This document shows positions 46,054-59,796 of a stretch of DNA of 64,000 nucleotides, one piece after another (the first letter of the stretch is position 1; each line of letters opens with the position of its first letter). Below the pieces are notes generated by a model that was not told where the DNA came from, made no database searches, and saw only the letters and a program-made list of their open reading frames with translations. The translations under genes were made by a program, and so were the position numbers. Source of the stretch: Rutidosis leptorrhynchoides (lineage: Eukaryota > Streptophyta > Magnoliopsida > Asterales > Asteraceae); the NCBI RefSeq assembly GCF_046630445.1, contig NC_092341.1, positions 26,240,001 to 26,304,000 of the forward strand, given 5' to 3'.

Positions 46054-48774
46054 CTGTGATGACCCGGAAATTTTTGAACAAATTTAAACTTTAATCTTTA
46101 TATTATTCTGACACGATAAGCAAAGTTTGTTAAGTTGAATCTCAAAAATTTTAAACTATGTTCATACATTCATTTAACCTCGACCAAATTCCAATGATTC
46201 ACGAACCATTATATGAACGGGCATGATTATATATGTATATGTGTATATATTATAACTTGAAAACGTTAACAAAGTATTAGACGTATAATACTTTACACGA
46301 ACGTATTTGTTTTGATATAGGTTTAATATAATTATCAACGGAATTAAAAGATAATATCAAATGATTGATTTATCAGATACATTGTATGATCGTGAGTCTC
46401 TATTGAGAGGTCCACTTTGATGTAGGAAACCTTTTCTTTTTAACGATATTCGAAATAAATGGTAAAGTGAACAAATATGTCAATTAACGATTACTGGACA
46501 AAGGTTAGTAGAGATTAACTTTCAACACAATGATTGTCTCGTGTCTCTTGATAAAGTTAATTATTTAGTTTTCTTAATATTGAAAACTTTTTAAGACATA
46601 GATGAAACCTTTTAAAGAATGATTTTGAATATAACTAATTCTGGAAAACTAAATTATATTTATTTGATTTAGTTCAAATATATGAAAGTATTCTTCGAAA
46701 TAATAGATTTTTAATTATTATAACGTTTCGATAAAAAGATGTAAATGTAATTAGTTTTAGAGAACTATAGTTATTCGATTTAGTATGGACACATTTTTCG
46801 ATATAATAGAATTTTATTGTTAAAATATTTTTATGGATTTTCAATGATATGAAAATGAAAATAAAGATAAAATAAAGGTTTCTAATGAGCACTAAAAGAC
46901 TACAACATTTCATCTCAAGATTTCAAGTTAAAATGATGGAAATCACTAAACCTGCGCACTTGCACGAGAAAAATCATAACTAAATCATACTGACTCGAAA
47001 AAGGGTGATTCCAGTGTCCAGACGTCCGTAACTCAAAAATCTACAACTTTCGTGAAGACACCATACGCGAACCACGTACCTATCTACGCGAAACGCGTAA
47101 TGTTTGTCGACATAAAAAGTTTGTCGACATAAAAAGTGATGGCGGCTTATTATTATATTATATATTATATTATTATATTATTATTTTACATATATATATA
47201 TATGAACGAAGTACTTATTAGGAACTAAAAAAAAACACTCACACACTCACATAAATAAATCACTCTGTATATTTTCTAGCCTAAAATTTTAAATTAGTAG
47301 TATGGTACTGTAACAAGTGATACACGGGTATTTTAATTCGGGTTACAAACCGATTATAACTAAGGAAACTATGGGTTATTGCCAAGGAGGTTATGGGTAA
47401 TATTCGGGGATATATTTATGAATCAAACCTAGTGTTTATCATCTCCGTTACGTCTACGTACTTTCCTACAATATTGAATCTCAATATTGATATGTTGAGA
47501 TCTACGATTATTTGATAATCCGAGTTTCGGTCACATTACGATGAACAAATTTATATGCTGCTAAGGTGAGTTTCATATGATCCCTTTTACTCTTTACATT
47601 TTTGGGCTGAGAATACATGCAAATACTTTATTAACTGATTTACAATATTTATATGCGTGAGTTTCATATGATCCCTTTTACTCTTTACATTTTTGGGCTG
47701 AGAATACATGCAAATACTTTATTAACTGATTTACAATATTTATATGCGTGAGTTTCATATGATCCCTTTTACTCTTTACATTTTTGGGCTGAGAATACAT
47801 GCAAATACTTTATTAACTGATTTACAATATTTATATGCGTGAGTTTCATATGATCCCTTTTACTCTTTACATTTTTGGGCTGAGAATACATGCAAATACT
47901 TTATTAACTGATTTACAATATTTATATGCGTGAGTTTCATTTGCTCCCTTTTTAATTGCTTTTGCAATATATATTTTTGGGCTGAGAATACATGCACTTT
48001 ATTTTAAACGCAATGGATACAAGTACATACTAAATTCTACACCGAGTTTGAACCGAAAATCCCTTAGCTTTGGTAACTAGTAACTGCTGGTTATAAGAAC
48101 TGGTGGGCGCGAGTAGTAGTATATGGATCCATAGGGCTTGATATCCCCGTCCGAGCTAGAGCACTAGCCTTTTAACGGACGTATGCTATTTGAGAAGTGT
48201 ACACGTTGGTTTGCGTGTATTATTAAGATGATTATACAAAGGGTATAAATTATATATACGTTAAGTTTAGTTAACAGGGTGCTCAATTTCGTAGAATATT
48301 TTGATAAACGTTTCTAGATGAAACAACGAAAATCTTGTGATCCACTTTTATATACAGATTATACGAAACACTAAAACTATGAACTCACCGACCTTTGTGT
48401 TGACACTTGTTAGCATGTTTATTCTCAGGTTTCCTAGAAGTCTTCCGCTGTTTGCTTATATGATAGACAAGCTATGTGCATGGAGTCTTACATGGCATAT
48501 TTTTCAAGAAAACGTTGCATTCACCAAATCATCACCATGTATCTTATTTTGACTTCATTGTCAACGGAAGTACTGTTGTAAACTATTATTTACGGTGATT
48601 GTCTATATGTAGAAATCATCAGATGTCGAAAACCTTTAATTTAAATATTCATATATGGTGTGCCTTTTCAAAAGAATGCAATGTTTACAAAATGTATCAT
48701 ATAGAGGTCAAATACCTCGCAATGAAATCAATGAATGACGTGTTTGTCCATATGGATTTGGAGCGATCGTCACA
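46054..48774 (+). repeat. 3' LTR of element C
   Basis: A 2721-bp LTR about 99 percent identical to 39602-42320, with the same palindromes (about 47063-47098), repeats and ends. Confidence 0.9.
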
Positions 48775-51669
48775 TAACCCATCCTTAACCATAAGAACGA
48801 GTTAGATAACGTATGATTTCATTGCGAGGTATTGACCTCTATATGCGACATTTTTAAAAGAACAACTGCATTTATTTTACATTACAAACCATAACTCTTA
48901 TTTTAATACAAGCTTTAGACAATATAAAGATGATTATCGTTTAGCGATAATCTTAGACTTACAAACTTTACATGTGATGATAACAATACGATTTCCAACA
49001 TATTTTACATTACAAATCCTCCGATATGCAGTTTTATTTTTGACACAAATATGCATGCTCAAGATCTTGCTTAAATTCAACATGTTGCAGCGGAAGCTTC
49101 TAACTATCACCTGAGAATGAACATGCTTAAAACGTCAACATAAAGTTGGTGAGATATAGGTTTAATGCCGGCAGCAATATATATATATAGACCACAAGAT
49201 TTCATATATAAACATTTTAATAAAAATATTCTAAGTGGTTGAGCACTTGGTAACCATACTTAACATTTAATCACGTCGCATATTCCCTTTATTATGAAAT
49301 CTTACTACACTGTACCAAATGTAGTCACGAAACGAAGTACTGTGCAACCGTTGAATACTGGTCGTCCAGTCCGGTTGGGGTTGTCAGGCCCGATAGATCT
49401 ATCAACAGGATTCGCGTTTACAATACCGCTGTAAATAATAGTTACCAAGCTACAGGGAAGTATGCCAGTGGTACAACTCAACGTAGAATATATTTTTCAG
49501 TTACTTGTGTCCATAACGTAAAACATAAAATACATGTATTCTCATCCCGAAATACTTAGAGTTTAAAAGTGGGACTATATACTCACTTTTGCCTTGAAGA
49601 TATATATATTTTGACTTGGTCTCCGGTTGATTTCACGAACCTATCCATATATAATTTATCAATATATTTTCATTTTAAACAATCGTCACATATATATATA
49701 CTTATAATACTTTTAATGTCTTCTTAGTCCGTAGTTAGCAATTCAATTTTTAATGGTTCATATTTAGGTGTTTAATAAATAAATAAAACCCCCCATCGAA
49801 ATAAATAAAACCCCCATCGTATTCTTATTGGTCGGGATTAATCTTGACCCCCGGTACCGGTGTTGTCAAATGACGTGTTGCGTACATAAAGTACCGGTGT
49901 TGTCAAATGACGTGTTGCGTACGTACATGAGGTCTTATGATTAATCTTCTCGTGTTGTTTACGGGTGATCCTGAAATATATAAAATTAAATTATGAGTAC
50001 ATATATATAAAATATCATGTTATTTTAGAAAGATGTGATTTATTTAATTTTTCTCCAATTATTTTCGTGGCTAAACTAGTTTTGGATATCCGATTTTGTT
50101 TTGGTCATAGTTTCTTCGTTACAACTCCGTTTTCGTTGGTTCAACTTGCCACTTCCTTGGATCGAGTCCTTATTTAAGAATATGAACTGTAAATACCTTA
50201 GTTTGTATTCGAAATCACAGGTCATAGGTCAAACTTTGGTGAAACTTATGAAGTTGATCATTTTCCATCATGTAAACAACCTTAAATGATTATTTTTCTA
50301 AAAATACTTATACTTTGAGTTAAATCATGAAATTTTTATGTGTTAACATATTCATAGTATATATCAATTTTCCAGAAAATAAGCCTCCAATTCAAAGTTC
50401 AAGATGGTTTTTAATTATCCAACCCAAAACAGCCCCCGGTTGTACTCCGACGACGTAAATTCAGTTTTTAAGGTGTTCTTTGAAAAACCAAGTTTTACCT
50501 TGTTAAGTTAGCATATCCTTATGATATATTACAGGTCTTGAAGTATTTTAAAAGTTAAGTTAGAAGGATCTATTTAGTTTGCAAACAAGTTTGAAAACAT
50601 TCAAACTATGTTCTTGTTGTTAAAATTTTATACCATAAAATAAGATAGCTATATATATATGAATCGAATAAGGTTATGAACAAAGTTACTACCTCAAGTT
50701 ACTTGGACAAGATTGCTGTAAAAGAGAAGTAAAAACCTAGAACCAAAAGAGTGATGGAATTGGATGAAAGATTGGAAGCAACTTAAGACATAAACTTGAA
50801 TTGAAAGTTGTATTTTTGTAGTGTTTTTGTTTGATCTTGTTATGGTGGTGTTTAAGGTGATTCTTGAGAGGATTTTTGCTGGAGTTCTTAGAGAGACATG
50901 ATGCTAGTAAGTGTGTGTGTTTAGCTAGAAAATGGAAGTGAAAATGAATCAAAATGGAGTACTCCTCACCCTCATTAAAAACGTGAATGGAGGGAGACAA
51001 GAACAAATTTCAAGTTTGTTATTTTGTAAACTTAGTCATACTTGCTTCCAAATTCTAATTACCTTATACCTAGGGTAGTAACAAGGGCTGGTTAGGTGGT
51101 GATTTGATGTGTATATACCAATAGTAAATACGTATAGAAGCTAGGTATGATACGAGTACATATACTCTAGATATACGTATAGAATTCTTGTGAAAATGGA
51201 ACGAGGATTCAAATATAGCTATCTTTTGTGAATATACTTATATGGTTTTATGTATTTAAGTCCTTAAAAAGTGATTAAATACATTATATATACGATATAT
51301 GTATAAACATTATAGGTCATAAGTATTTATGTCAAATAACGTTACGTATGGTTATCGTTTTGAAAACTTAAGTTAGTAGTTTCAAAATATACTTATAACT
51401 TATTGTTATTAATACAAAATAAGATATTAAAACATCCATAAATCATGTTAAATATGTATATATACATATATATACACAAACGTATAATTATCATATATTA
51501 TATAGTTCGTGATATCATCGGTCAAACTAGACGGTCAAACGTTGTGTAAAACTCTTTTCGAAAACATAAGTTTCAACAATTTGGATTGATTATCATGTTG
51601 GTAAGGTTTAATTTATGTAAATATTAATCTTATAAGTATAAATTGATCGAAAAAGTCAGGGTCATTACA
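48775..51669 (-). repeat. 3' LTR of gypsy B (main part)
   Basis: It continues the LTR begun at 39592-39601, interrupted by C; the first five bases repeat the TAACC duplication. It contains the shared module (about 49800-49940), a TATA-like site near 50003 and GTGAGT read leftward at 49586-49581. Confidence 0.88.
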
Positions 51670-51716
51670 GTACCTACCCGTTAAATAAATTTCGTCCCGA
51701 AATTTTAAAATCGTAC

Positions 51717-54130
51717 CTATTTTGCGTCATCGGGAAACAAATGCAGGTATTTTTGTTTCATTTGATCCTCTTGCTCCCAAGTAAACTCGGGACCTCTTCG
51801 TGCATTCCAACGAACTTTAACGATCGGTATGTTACTCTGCTTGAGCCGTTTAACTTCACGGTCCATGATCTCGATTGGTTCTTCTATGAATTGTAGTTTC
51901 TCGTCAACTTGAATTTCTTCAAGAGGAATGGTGAGGTCTTCCTTTGCAAGACACTTTTTAAGGTTCGAGACGTGAAATGTATTATGTACTCCGGCGAGTT
52001 GTTGCGGTAACTCGAGTCGATAAGCTACCGGTCCAATGCGTTCGATGATCTTGAACGGGCCTACATATCTTGGGTTCAGTTTACCCCTTTTTCCGAAACG
52101 TATTTCACCTTTCCAAGGTGACACCTTTAGCATAACCATGTCATTGATCTGAAACTCTAATGGTTTCCTTCGGACATCGGCGTAGCTCTTTTGGCGACTA
52201 CGGGCTGTTTTCAATCTCTCCTTGATTTGGACTATCTTCTCAGTCGTTTCGTGTATGATCTCGGGACCAGTTAATTGTCGATCTCCTACTTCATTCCAAC
52301 AAATAGGAGATCTACACTTCCTTCTGTACAATGCTTCGAATGGCGCAGCTTTAATGCTCGCATGATAACTATTATTATACGAGAATTCTGCTAATGGTAG
52401 ATATTTATCCCATCCGTTTCCAAAATCGATCACACATGCCCTGAGCATGTCTTCAAGAGTCTGAATTGTTCTTTCACTCTGCCCGTCGGTTTGCGGATGA
52501 TATGCGGTACTCATATCCAAACGAGTTCCTAGTGACTCCTGTAGTGATTGCCAGAACTTTGAGGTAAATCTACTATCACGATCAGATATAATGGAAATAG
52601 GTATTCCATGCCTTGAAACTATTTCCTTTATATATAATCGTAATAATTTCTCCATTCTATCTGTTTCCTTTATAGGCAAGAAATGTGCAGATTTGGTAAG
52701 ACGATCAACAATTACCCAAATGGTGTCGTATCCCCAGGCAGTCTTTGGTAACTTCGTGATGAAATCCATGGTAATACCATCCCATTTCCATTCTGGGATT
52801 TCTGGTTGTTGAAGTAACCCTGACGGCTTCTGGTGTTCTGCTTTGACTTTGGAACAAGTTAAACACTCCCCAACATATGTTGCAACGTCTGTCTTTAAAT
52901 TTGGCCACCAATAATGTGTCTTAAGATCTTGGTACATCTTTCCCACTCCAGGATGTATCGAGTATCTTATCTTATGTGCCTCGTTCAATATCAACTTCCT
53001 TAATCCACCCAACTTCGGTACCCAAATACGATTTGCAAAATATCGAATTCCATCTTCCCGTATAACGAGTTGCTTCTCATACTTCTTCATTATTTCATTT
53101 CCTATATTTTCTTTAGTAAGTGCTTCTCGTTGAACTTCTTTGATTTGTGAGTTGAGATTCATGCGAATTTTTATGTTCATCGCTCGTACTCGAATTGGTT
53201 CTCGTTCCTTTCTGCTTAGTGCGTCAGCCACCACATTCGCTTTCCCGGGATGATAACGAATTTCACAATCATAGTCATTTATTAATTCGACCCACCTACG
53301 TTGCCTCATGTTCAGCTGTTTCTGATCAAAAATATGTTGAAGGCTTTTATGATCAGTAAACACAGTGCATTTAACCCCATACAAGTAGTGTCTCCACATC
53401 TTCAATGCAAACACGACTGCTCCCAATTCTAGATCATGCGTCGTATAATTCCGCTCGTGAATCTTCAATTGTCGGGATGCGTATGCAATAACTTTCTTCC
53501 GTTGCATAAGAACGCAACCAAAACCTTGTCGCGAAGCGTCACAATATATTTCAAAATCATCGTTCCCTTCTGGTAACGATAAAATAGGCGCCGTAGTTAA
53601 CTTCTTCTTTAGTAATTGAAATGCACTCTCCTGCTCAGAGGTCCATTCATATTTCTTCCCTTTTTGCGTTAACGCTGTCAACGGCTTAGCTATTCGGGAA
53701 AAATCTTGAATAAACCTTCTATAATAACCGGCTAAACCCAAAAATTGGCGTATCTGCGTTGGTGTCTTAGGAGTCTCCCATTTTTCAATGGCTTCAATTT
53801 TTGCTGGATCAACCTGAATTCCTTTGCTACTAACAACGTGGCCAAGAAATTGCACTTCTTTCAACCAGAAAGCACATTTAGAAAATTTTGCATATAGCTG
53901 TTCTTTTCTCAACAACTCTAATATCAATCTTAAATGCTGCTCATGGTCTTGCTCACTCTTGGAATAGATAAGAATATCATCAATGAAAACGATAACAAAC
54001 TTATCTAAATATGGACTACAAACTCGATTCATGAGGTCCATGAATACAGCTGGCGCATTCGTCAATCCAAACGGCATGACCAAAAATTCGTAATGACCGT
54101 AACGTGTCCGAAAAGCAGTTTTCGGTATAT
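51717..54130 (-). mobile_element. Pol region of gypsy B, C-terminal part
   Basis: Minus strand: second part of reverse transcriptase ([29 protein letters not shown]), RNase H ([13 protein letters not shown]), integrase with zinc finger ([20 protein letters not shown]...[12 protein letters not shown]) and core ([36 protein letters not shown]), then [20 protein letters not shown] and the chromodomain-like [14 protein letters not shown] at the end, the mark of Tekay elements. Appears open in this block. Bounded on the right by solo LTR D. Confidence 0.9.
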
Positions 54131-54135
54131 CTTCT

Positions 54136-55607
54136 TGTGACGATCGCTCCAAATCCATATGGACGAACACGTCATTCATTGATTTCATTGCGAGGTATTT
54201 GACCTCTATGTGATACGTTTTGTAACATTGCATTCGTTTGAAAAGGTATTTCATAAATGAATATATAAATTCCAGGTTTTTTTTACATCTGATGATTCCT
54301 ACGTATAGACAATCACCATTTAAATGGTTTACAATAATACATCTGTTGACAATACAGTCAAAATAAGATACATGGTAATGGTTTGATGAATGCAAGTTTC
54401 TTGTATATAGCATGTATGACTCCAAGCACATAACTTGTATCACGTATGAGCAAACAGCGGAAGACTTCTAGAAACCTGAGAATAAACATGCTTCAAGTGT
54501 CAACACAAAGGTTGGTGAGTTCATAGTTTTAATATTACACATAATCCGTATATCAATGTGGATTACAAAAGTTCAGTTGTTTCATTCAAAACGTTTATCA
54601 TTATGTTTTAAATAAAAGGTGGACCACAAGATTTCAGTTGTTTCATTCAAAACGTTTATCATTATGTTTTAAATAAAAGGTGGACCACAAGATTTCAGTT
54701 GTTTCATCCGAAACGTTTATCAATCGGTTCTACAAAATTGAGCACCCTGGTAACTAAACTTTAACGTTTATATAATTTGTACCCTCTGTATAATCATCTT
54801 AATAATACACGCAAACCAACGTGTACGCTTCTCAAATAGCATACGTCCGTTAAAAGGCTAGCGCTCTAGCTCGAACGGGGATGTCAAGCCCTATGGATCC
54901 ATATACTACTACTCGCGCCCACCAGTTCTTATAACTGGCAGTTACTAGTTACCAAAGTTAAGGGATTTTCGGTTCAAACTCAGTGTAGAATTTAGTATGT
55001 ACTTGTATCCATTGCGTTTAAAATAAAGTGCATGTATTCTCAGCCCAAAAATATATTGCAAAAGCAATTAAAAGGGATCAATGAAACTCACGCATATAAA
55101 TATTGTATATCGGTTAATAAAGCATTTGCATGTATTCTCAGCCCAAAAATGTAGAGAGTAAAAGGGATCTTATGAAACTCACGCATATAAATATTGTATA
55201 TCGGTTAATAAAGCATTTGCATGTATTCGCAGTTAAAAATATATTTCAAAAGCATTTAATAAAGCAGTTGTAAAAATAGCGCATGTATTCTCAGTCCCAA
55301 AAATATAAAGAGTAAAAGGGAATCAAATGAACTCACTGTTTAATATTGATATACAATATTGCAGGAAAACACGTAGACGCATCGGAGATGATAAACACGA
55401 GGTTTGATTCAGAAAAAAAAATACCCCCGAACATTACCCATAACCTCCTTGGCAATAACCCATAATTTCCTTAGCTCTAGCTTGCTCGAAAACTCATTTT
55501 GAAAATTACTTGGACAGCACTCCGTCGTAATATTTGATGTACATTATTATTTTTGTATCGCAAAAATAATAATACTAATAATAAGATTAATAAGATTAAT
55601 AATAATC

Positions 55608-55662
<55 letters not shown>

Positions 55663-56770
55663 TTATACGGAGTAATATATATTTGATTTTTCATTCGAGC
55701 AAAACACCTGAATTTATAGTACCTGGCCTGGAATCTGGAGTCATGCGACTCGCATGGAAATGGCCTTCTGGCCATGCGACTCGCATGAGGACCAGGGACA
55801 GCTCACATTGTTTTGGCTCCTAGCTTGTCGACATAATATAAAATAAATATAAATATATAAATAATTAATATAATTATTTATATATTATATTTTATTCTTG
55901 TGCATAGTAGACTAGATATTTTTGGTCCGATAAGTCGTACGTCATCACTCGACTTATGTCCCGGTTCCGGTTTCTCGAACGCATTTTCGTACGCTTAGAA
56001 AACTTGCATTTTACATTTCGTGACACGTACCTTTGTCAAAATATAGCCTTAAATTATCCCTTAATTATATCACTCAAAGTGTATCTTAAACTTTCGAGTG
56101 TTTTGGTCATTTACTTCTATAAATCATCGTCTCGCTATTTGTTAAAACACATTTTTATAATAGTGTTTTACTGTAGCAAAGTTACTGTAGCAAAGTCAAA
56201 TTTTACTGTAGCAATTCACTGTAGCAAAGTCAATTTCACTGTAGCAAATAGTGATTTTCGAAAACACTGTAGCATTTTGAGTAATGTGGCAATTTGAAAA
56301 CACTGTAACAAATTAGTGTTTAACTGGTTCATCTTAAACGCTTTAGTTAACTTAACTAAATATCAATTGAATCAATAAACGAATGTTACTATCGTTTATT
56401 ATATATATGTATATATCTTTTTAATATACATAAATCAGTTTTTAAATACACATTGGAAGTTATTTATAAATAAATTTTAATAATAAATATTTCAACTTAT
56501 CATATACATTCGAATAGATATTTAAACCAATAAGTTTAATGTACGGTATCAAACAATTAATACATTGTTACCTTTTCATGTTATAGTATATATGTATCTA
56601 TTTACATATAATTGTTCGCGAATCGTCGAAAACAACCGAAGGGTATTTAAATATATAAAAGTAATTCAAAAATTTTGAGATTCAGTTTTACAGACTTTGC
56701 TTATCGTGTCGGAAATGTTAATCATACAAAGATTAAGTTTAAATTTAGTCGAAATTTCTGGGTCATCACA
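54136..56770 (-). mobile_element. Solo LTR D, 2635 bp, in pol of B
   Basis: TGTGACGATC...GGTCATCACA, the reversed ends of the LTR family of C, with exact CTTCT duplications (54131-54135, 56771-56775). No interior, so LTR-LTR recombination removed the rest. It is diverged from the LTR of C. Contains paired palindromes (55742-55756, 55773-55787), a (TAA)n run, decayed copies of the GTGAGT repeat (55030-55340) and a cluster of ACTGTAGCA words (56165-56320). Confidence 0.92.
55562..55662. repeat. TAA microsatellite in solo LTR D
   Basis: An ATA/TAA trinucleotide run, pure in the right half (about 55611-55659) and interrupted by GATTAA on the left. Confidence 0.85.
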
Positions 56771-56775
56771 CTTCT

Positions 56776-58787
56776 TCTTTGACGCGTAATTGATGATAGC
56801 CCGATCTTAGGTCAATTTTTGAGTACACACATGATCCTTGCAGTTGATCAAATAAGTCGTCAATTCTCGGTAGTGGATACCGATTCTTGATAGTTAACTT
56901 ATTTAATTCACGATAATCTATACACATCCTAAAAGATCCATCTTTCTTTTTAACAAATAGAATCGGAGCTCCCCACGGTGAAGTACTTGGTCGTATGAAT
57001 CCACGATCCAGTAATTCTTTTAACTGACTCTGAAGTTCTTTTAACTCGGACGGTGCAAGTCTATATGGAGCACGAGCCACTGGTGCAGCTCCTGGTACTA
57101 AATCTATTTGAAATTCTACAGATCTAAATGGAGGTAATCCCGGCAACTCTTCCGGAAAGACTTCAGGAAAATCTCTTGCCACAGGAACGTCATTGATGCT
57201 CTTCACTTTTTCCTTCGTTTCGACTTTATTAACATGTGCTAAGATAGCATAGCACCCTTTCTTCAAGCACTTTTGAGCTTTCAAATAACTAATGAGTTTT
57301 AGCTTTGAGTTACCCTTCTCTCCATAAATCATTACTGGCGTTTTATCCTTACGAGGAATGCGAATTGCCTTCTTGGCGCACACAACTTCAGCTCCTATTT
57401 TGGACATCCAGTCCATGCCGACTATTACATCAAAACTTCCTAATTCTACGGGTATCAAATCAATCTTAAATGTTTCTCCAGCTAAATTTATTTTACAATC
57501 ACGGCAAATTTTATCGGCTTTAATTAGTTTACCATTAGCTAACTCAATCATGTACTTAGCATCTAGAGGTAATGATGAACAATTCAATTTAGTGTAAAAA
57601 TTTCTACACACGTAACTTCTATCGGCACCAGTATCAAATATAATAGATGCTGATAAGTTATTAATGGTAAACGTACCCGTAACAAGCTCCGGGTCTTCAC
57701 ACGCCTCTCTAGCATTAATAACAAATGCTCTTCCACGTGCAGATCCATTATTCTTCTCTGGATTCGGACACTGGCTCTTATAATGACCCTGTTTCCCACA
57801 CCCATAACAAGTAACAGTGGCCAAGGCAGTTCTATTTGCATTGGTGGCAGGAGTCTTGGTACCGTTTGTATTTGTAACGAGAGCCCTACAATCTTCAGCA
57901 AGATGACCCTTTCGATTACATTTGTTGCATACCACATTACAGTAACCATAGTGATGTTTGTGACATCGGTTACATAAAGGATTTTGTCCTTTGTAACCAA
58001 AGCTTAAACCACTACCCGCACCTTGCGTGATTTCTTGTTTCTTAAAAGATTGTTGTTGGTTACCTCGATCATAATTTCCATTCCACTTTCTTTTGTTACC
58101 TGATACCTTCACATCAGTATTGGATACTTTCTTATTCATGATGACCTGATCCATTAGCTAGTTTGCCATGGTTATAGCTTCATGAATTGTCTTAGGTTTC
58201 GATGCTGTAACATTTTCCTTGACCTTTTTGGGCAAACCATCTTTGTACATTTCAATCTTCCGTTCTTCGGTTGGAACCAATTCAGGACATAGCAAAACTA
58301 ATTCCATGAATCGCTGATTGTAGTTGGTGATTTCAGTACCAATAACCTTCAGACTTCGTAATTCATCTTCCAACTTCCTAACCTCGTTCCTTGGACAATA
58401 TTCGTTGATTAACATTGTTTTGAATTCTTCCCATGGAGTATCATAAGCTACATCTCCCCCTACAGCCTTCACAAAATTTTTCCACCACGTGAGTGCACTA
58501 TCTTGTAAAGTGCACGATGCATACTTGGTCATGTCCTTTTCAACACAACCACTAATTTTAAACACAGTCTCCATCTTTTCTATCCACCAGGTTAAACCGA
58601 TCGGTCCTTCCGTTCCACTGAATGATGAGGGCTTGCAAGCTTGAAAAGTCTTGTAGGTGCATCCTACACGAGGATTTGGGTTAACTGCAGCAGCTCTTGC
58701 AGCCTCGACCCATAACATTCTGTCGTTCACTCGCTGGTTGATGAATTCCTCGACTTCTTGTTCCGTCATTCGATTCAATCGCGCCAT
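56776..58787 (-). mobile_element. Gag, protease and first part of RT of gypsy B
   Basis: Minus strand from 58787: gag (MARLNRMTEQEVEEFINQRV..., with the capsid signature FSGTEGPIGLTWWIEKMETV), zinc knuckles ([28 protein letters not shown]), protease ([12 protein letters not shown]) and reverse transcriptase up to [11 protein letters not shown]. The roles are virus-like particle assembly, maturation and cDNA synthesis. Nearly open; cut on the left by solo LTR D. Confidence 0.88.
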
Positions 58788-59155
58788 ATTCTTCTATAAG
58801 AATGAAAAGAAAATAATTATTCACATGGAATATTATAGATGTAGTGTATATTTACAGTACATTATAGCTTATTAATAATATGAACCATGTATTATTATAA
58901 AAGCCTTTTCTTCTTATTAGCGTTTTATAATTATATCTAGGGTAGTACCTACCCGTTAATGTTCATACTTAATAGCTTAGTACAGAACCAATTACTACAA
59001 TCTAAATAATACTTAACCATGGAAAATTATTGCATTTCATACTTCACTATTTTACATATGCTTATCTTACATCGAACATTAAGCAAACCACACTAATAAT
59101 ATTATACAAAACATTATATGATCCCATGGTTTAATACGGCAGCGCATCGTTTGGT

Positions 59156-59608
59156 CTATTTTCTAGGACGTTTAGGTTCAATGAATCGCCTAACGCTTAT
59201 CCTAGCTGTCTGCCTATATTTTGGCTGTGGGACTGAAGAACTGGATGCCGGGATAGAACGAATAGGAATAGCGGGAATAGGGGTGGTAGTGTCTAGTGGA
59301 GTTGGTGCCACATCATCCTCACTAAACTCGGGATTTGAATTTTCTAATTCATTAGCCTTTCGTTTCTTTCCTAGTTCGAACTTGTCTTTCGTAATTTCCT
59401 GTATTTCTTCCTCGGGTTCACTTTCCTCCTCGGGTTCACTTTCCTCCTCGGGTTCACTTTCCGGGTTCTCTATAGTCGGTTCATCCGGAATTTGTGAGTC
59501 TTCCCCAAAGATATTATTTTCGTCATCGGATAGGTTAATGACTGGAACACCATCTGAAGATTCTGGTTCGGAGTCGCTGAATGTGATAACAAGTTTTGAG
59601 CCCGACAT
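59156..59608 (-). mobile_element. Extra acidic ORF between primer-binding site and gag of B
   Basis: 150 codons opening MSGSKLVITFSDSEPESSDG, with three SEPEEE repeats, then a basic KKRKANELE patch that could be a nuclear signal, a Pro/Thr/Ser segment and a basic end (RRFIEPKRPRK). It lies between the primer-binding site (59794-59783) and gag (58787), in the same orientation. It has no zinc knuckle or known domain. Tat/Ogre elements carry an ORF before gag; in a Tekay-type element I would not expect one. Element C has a different remnant in the same place. Confidence 0.6.
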
Positions 59609-59796
59609 CTATCACACAACAACTAACCCATTAGTACTACATAATATTTACATATAAATTTTAACCAACAATGATAAGCAATGGTTTTTAAATCAGACCC
59701 GGTCAAAGTCCAGACTTACTAATGTATCCTAACGACTTATCAGTTAGACACACTAATGCAAACCTGGTTCGCTAAGACCACAGCTCTGATACCACA

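Larger units (their letters stand above)
39602..48774 (+). mobile_element. Non-autonomous LTR element C, complete, 9.2 kb
   Basis: LTRs 39602-42320 and 46054-48774 (TGTGATGACCCGG...GATCGTCACA), with TAACC duplications at 39597-39601 and 48775-48779, both in the LTR of B. Plus orientation, with primer-binding site TGGTATCAGAGC at 42323-42334 and purine-rich GGGACGAAATTTC...AACGGGTAGGTAC at 46027-46053. The interior of 3.7 kb has no gag, protease, reverse transcriptase or integrase, only an ORF1-like remnant and a PABP fragment. By eye about 23-25 LTR differences (about 0.9 percent). It looks whole as a non-autonomous element and depends on B-like relatives. Confidence 0.92.

Noticed and set aside
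49965-51006. Open frames of 62-89 codons repeated at 60991-62033.
   Set aside because: LTR sequence of gypsy B. The 89-codon frame is Ser/His/Lys-rich chance coding.
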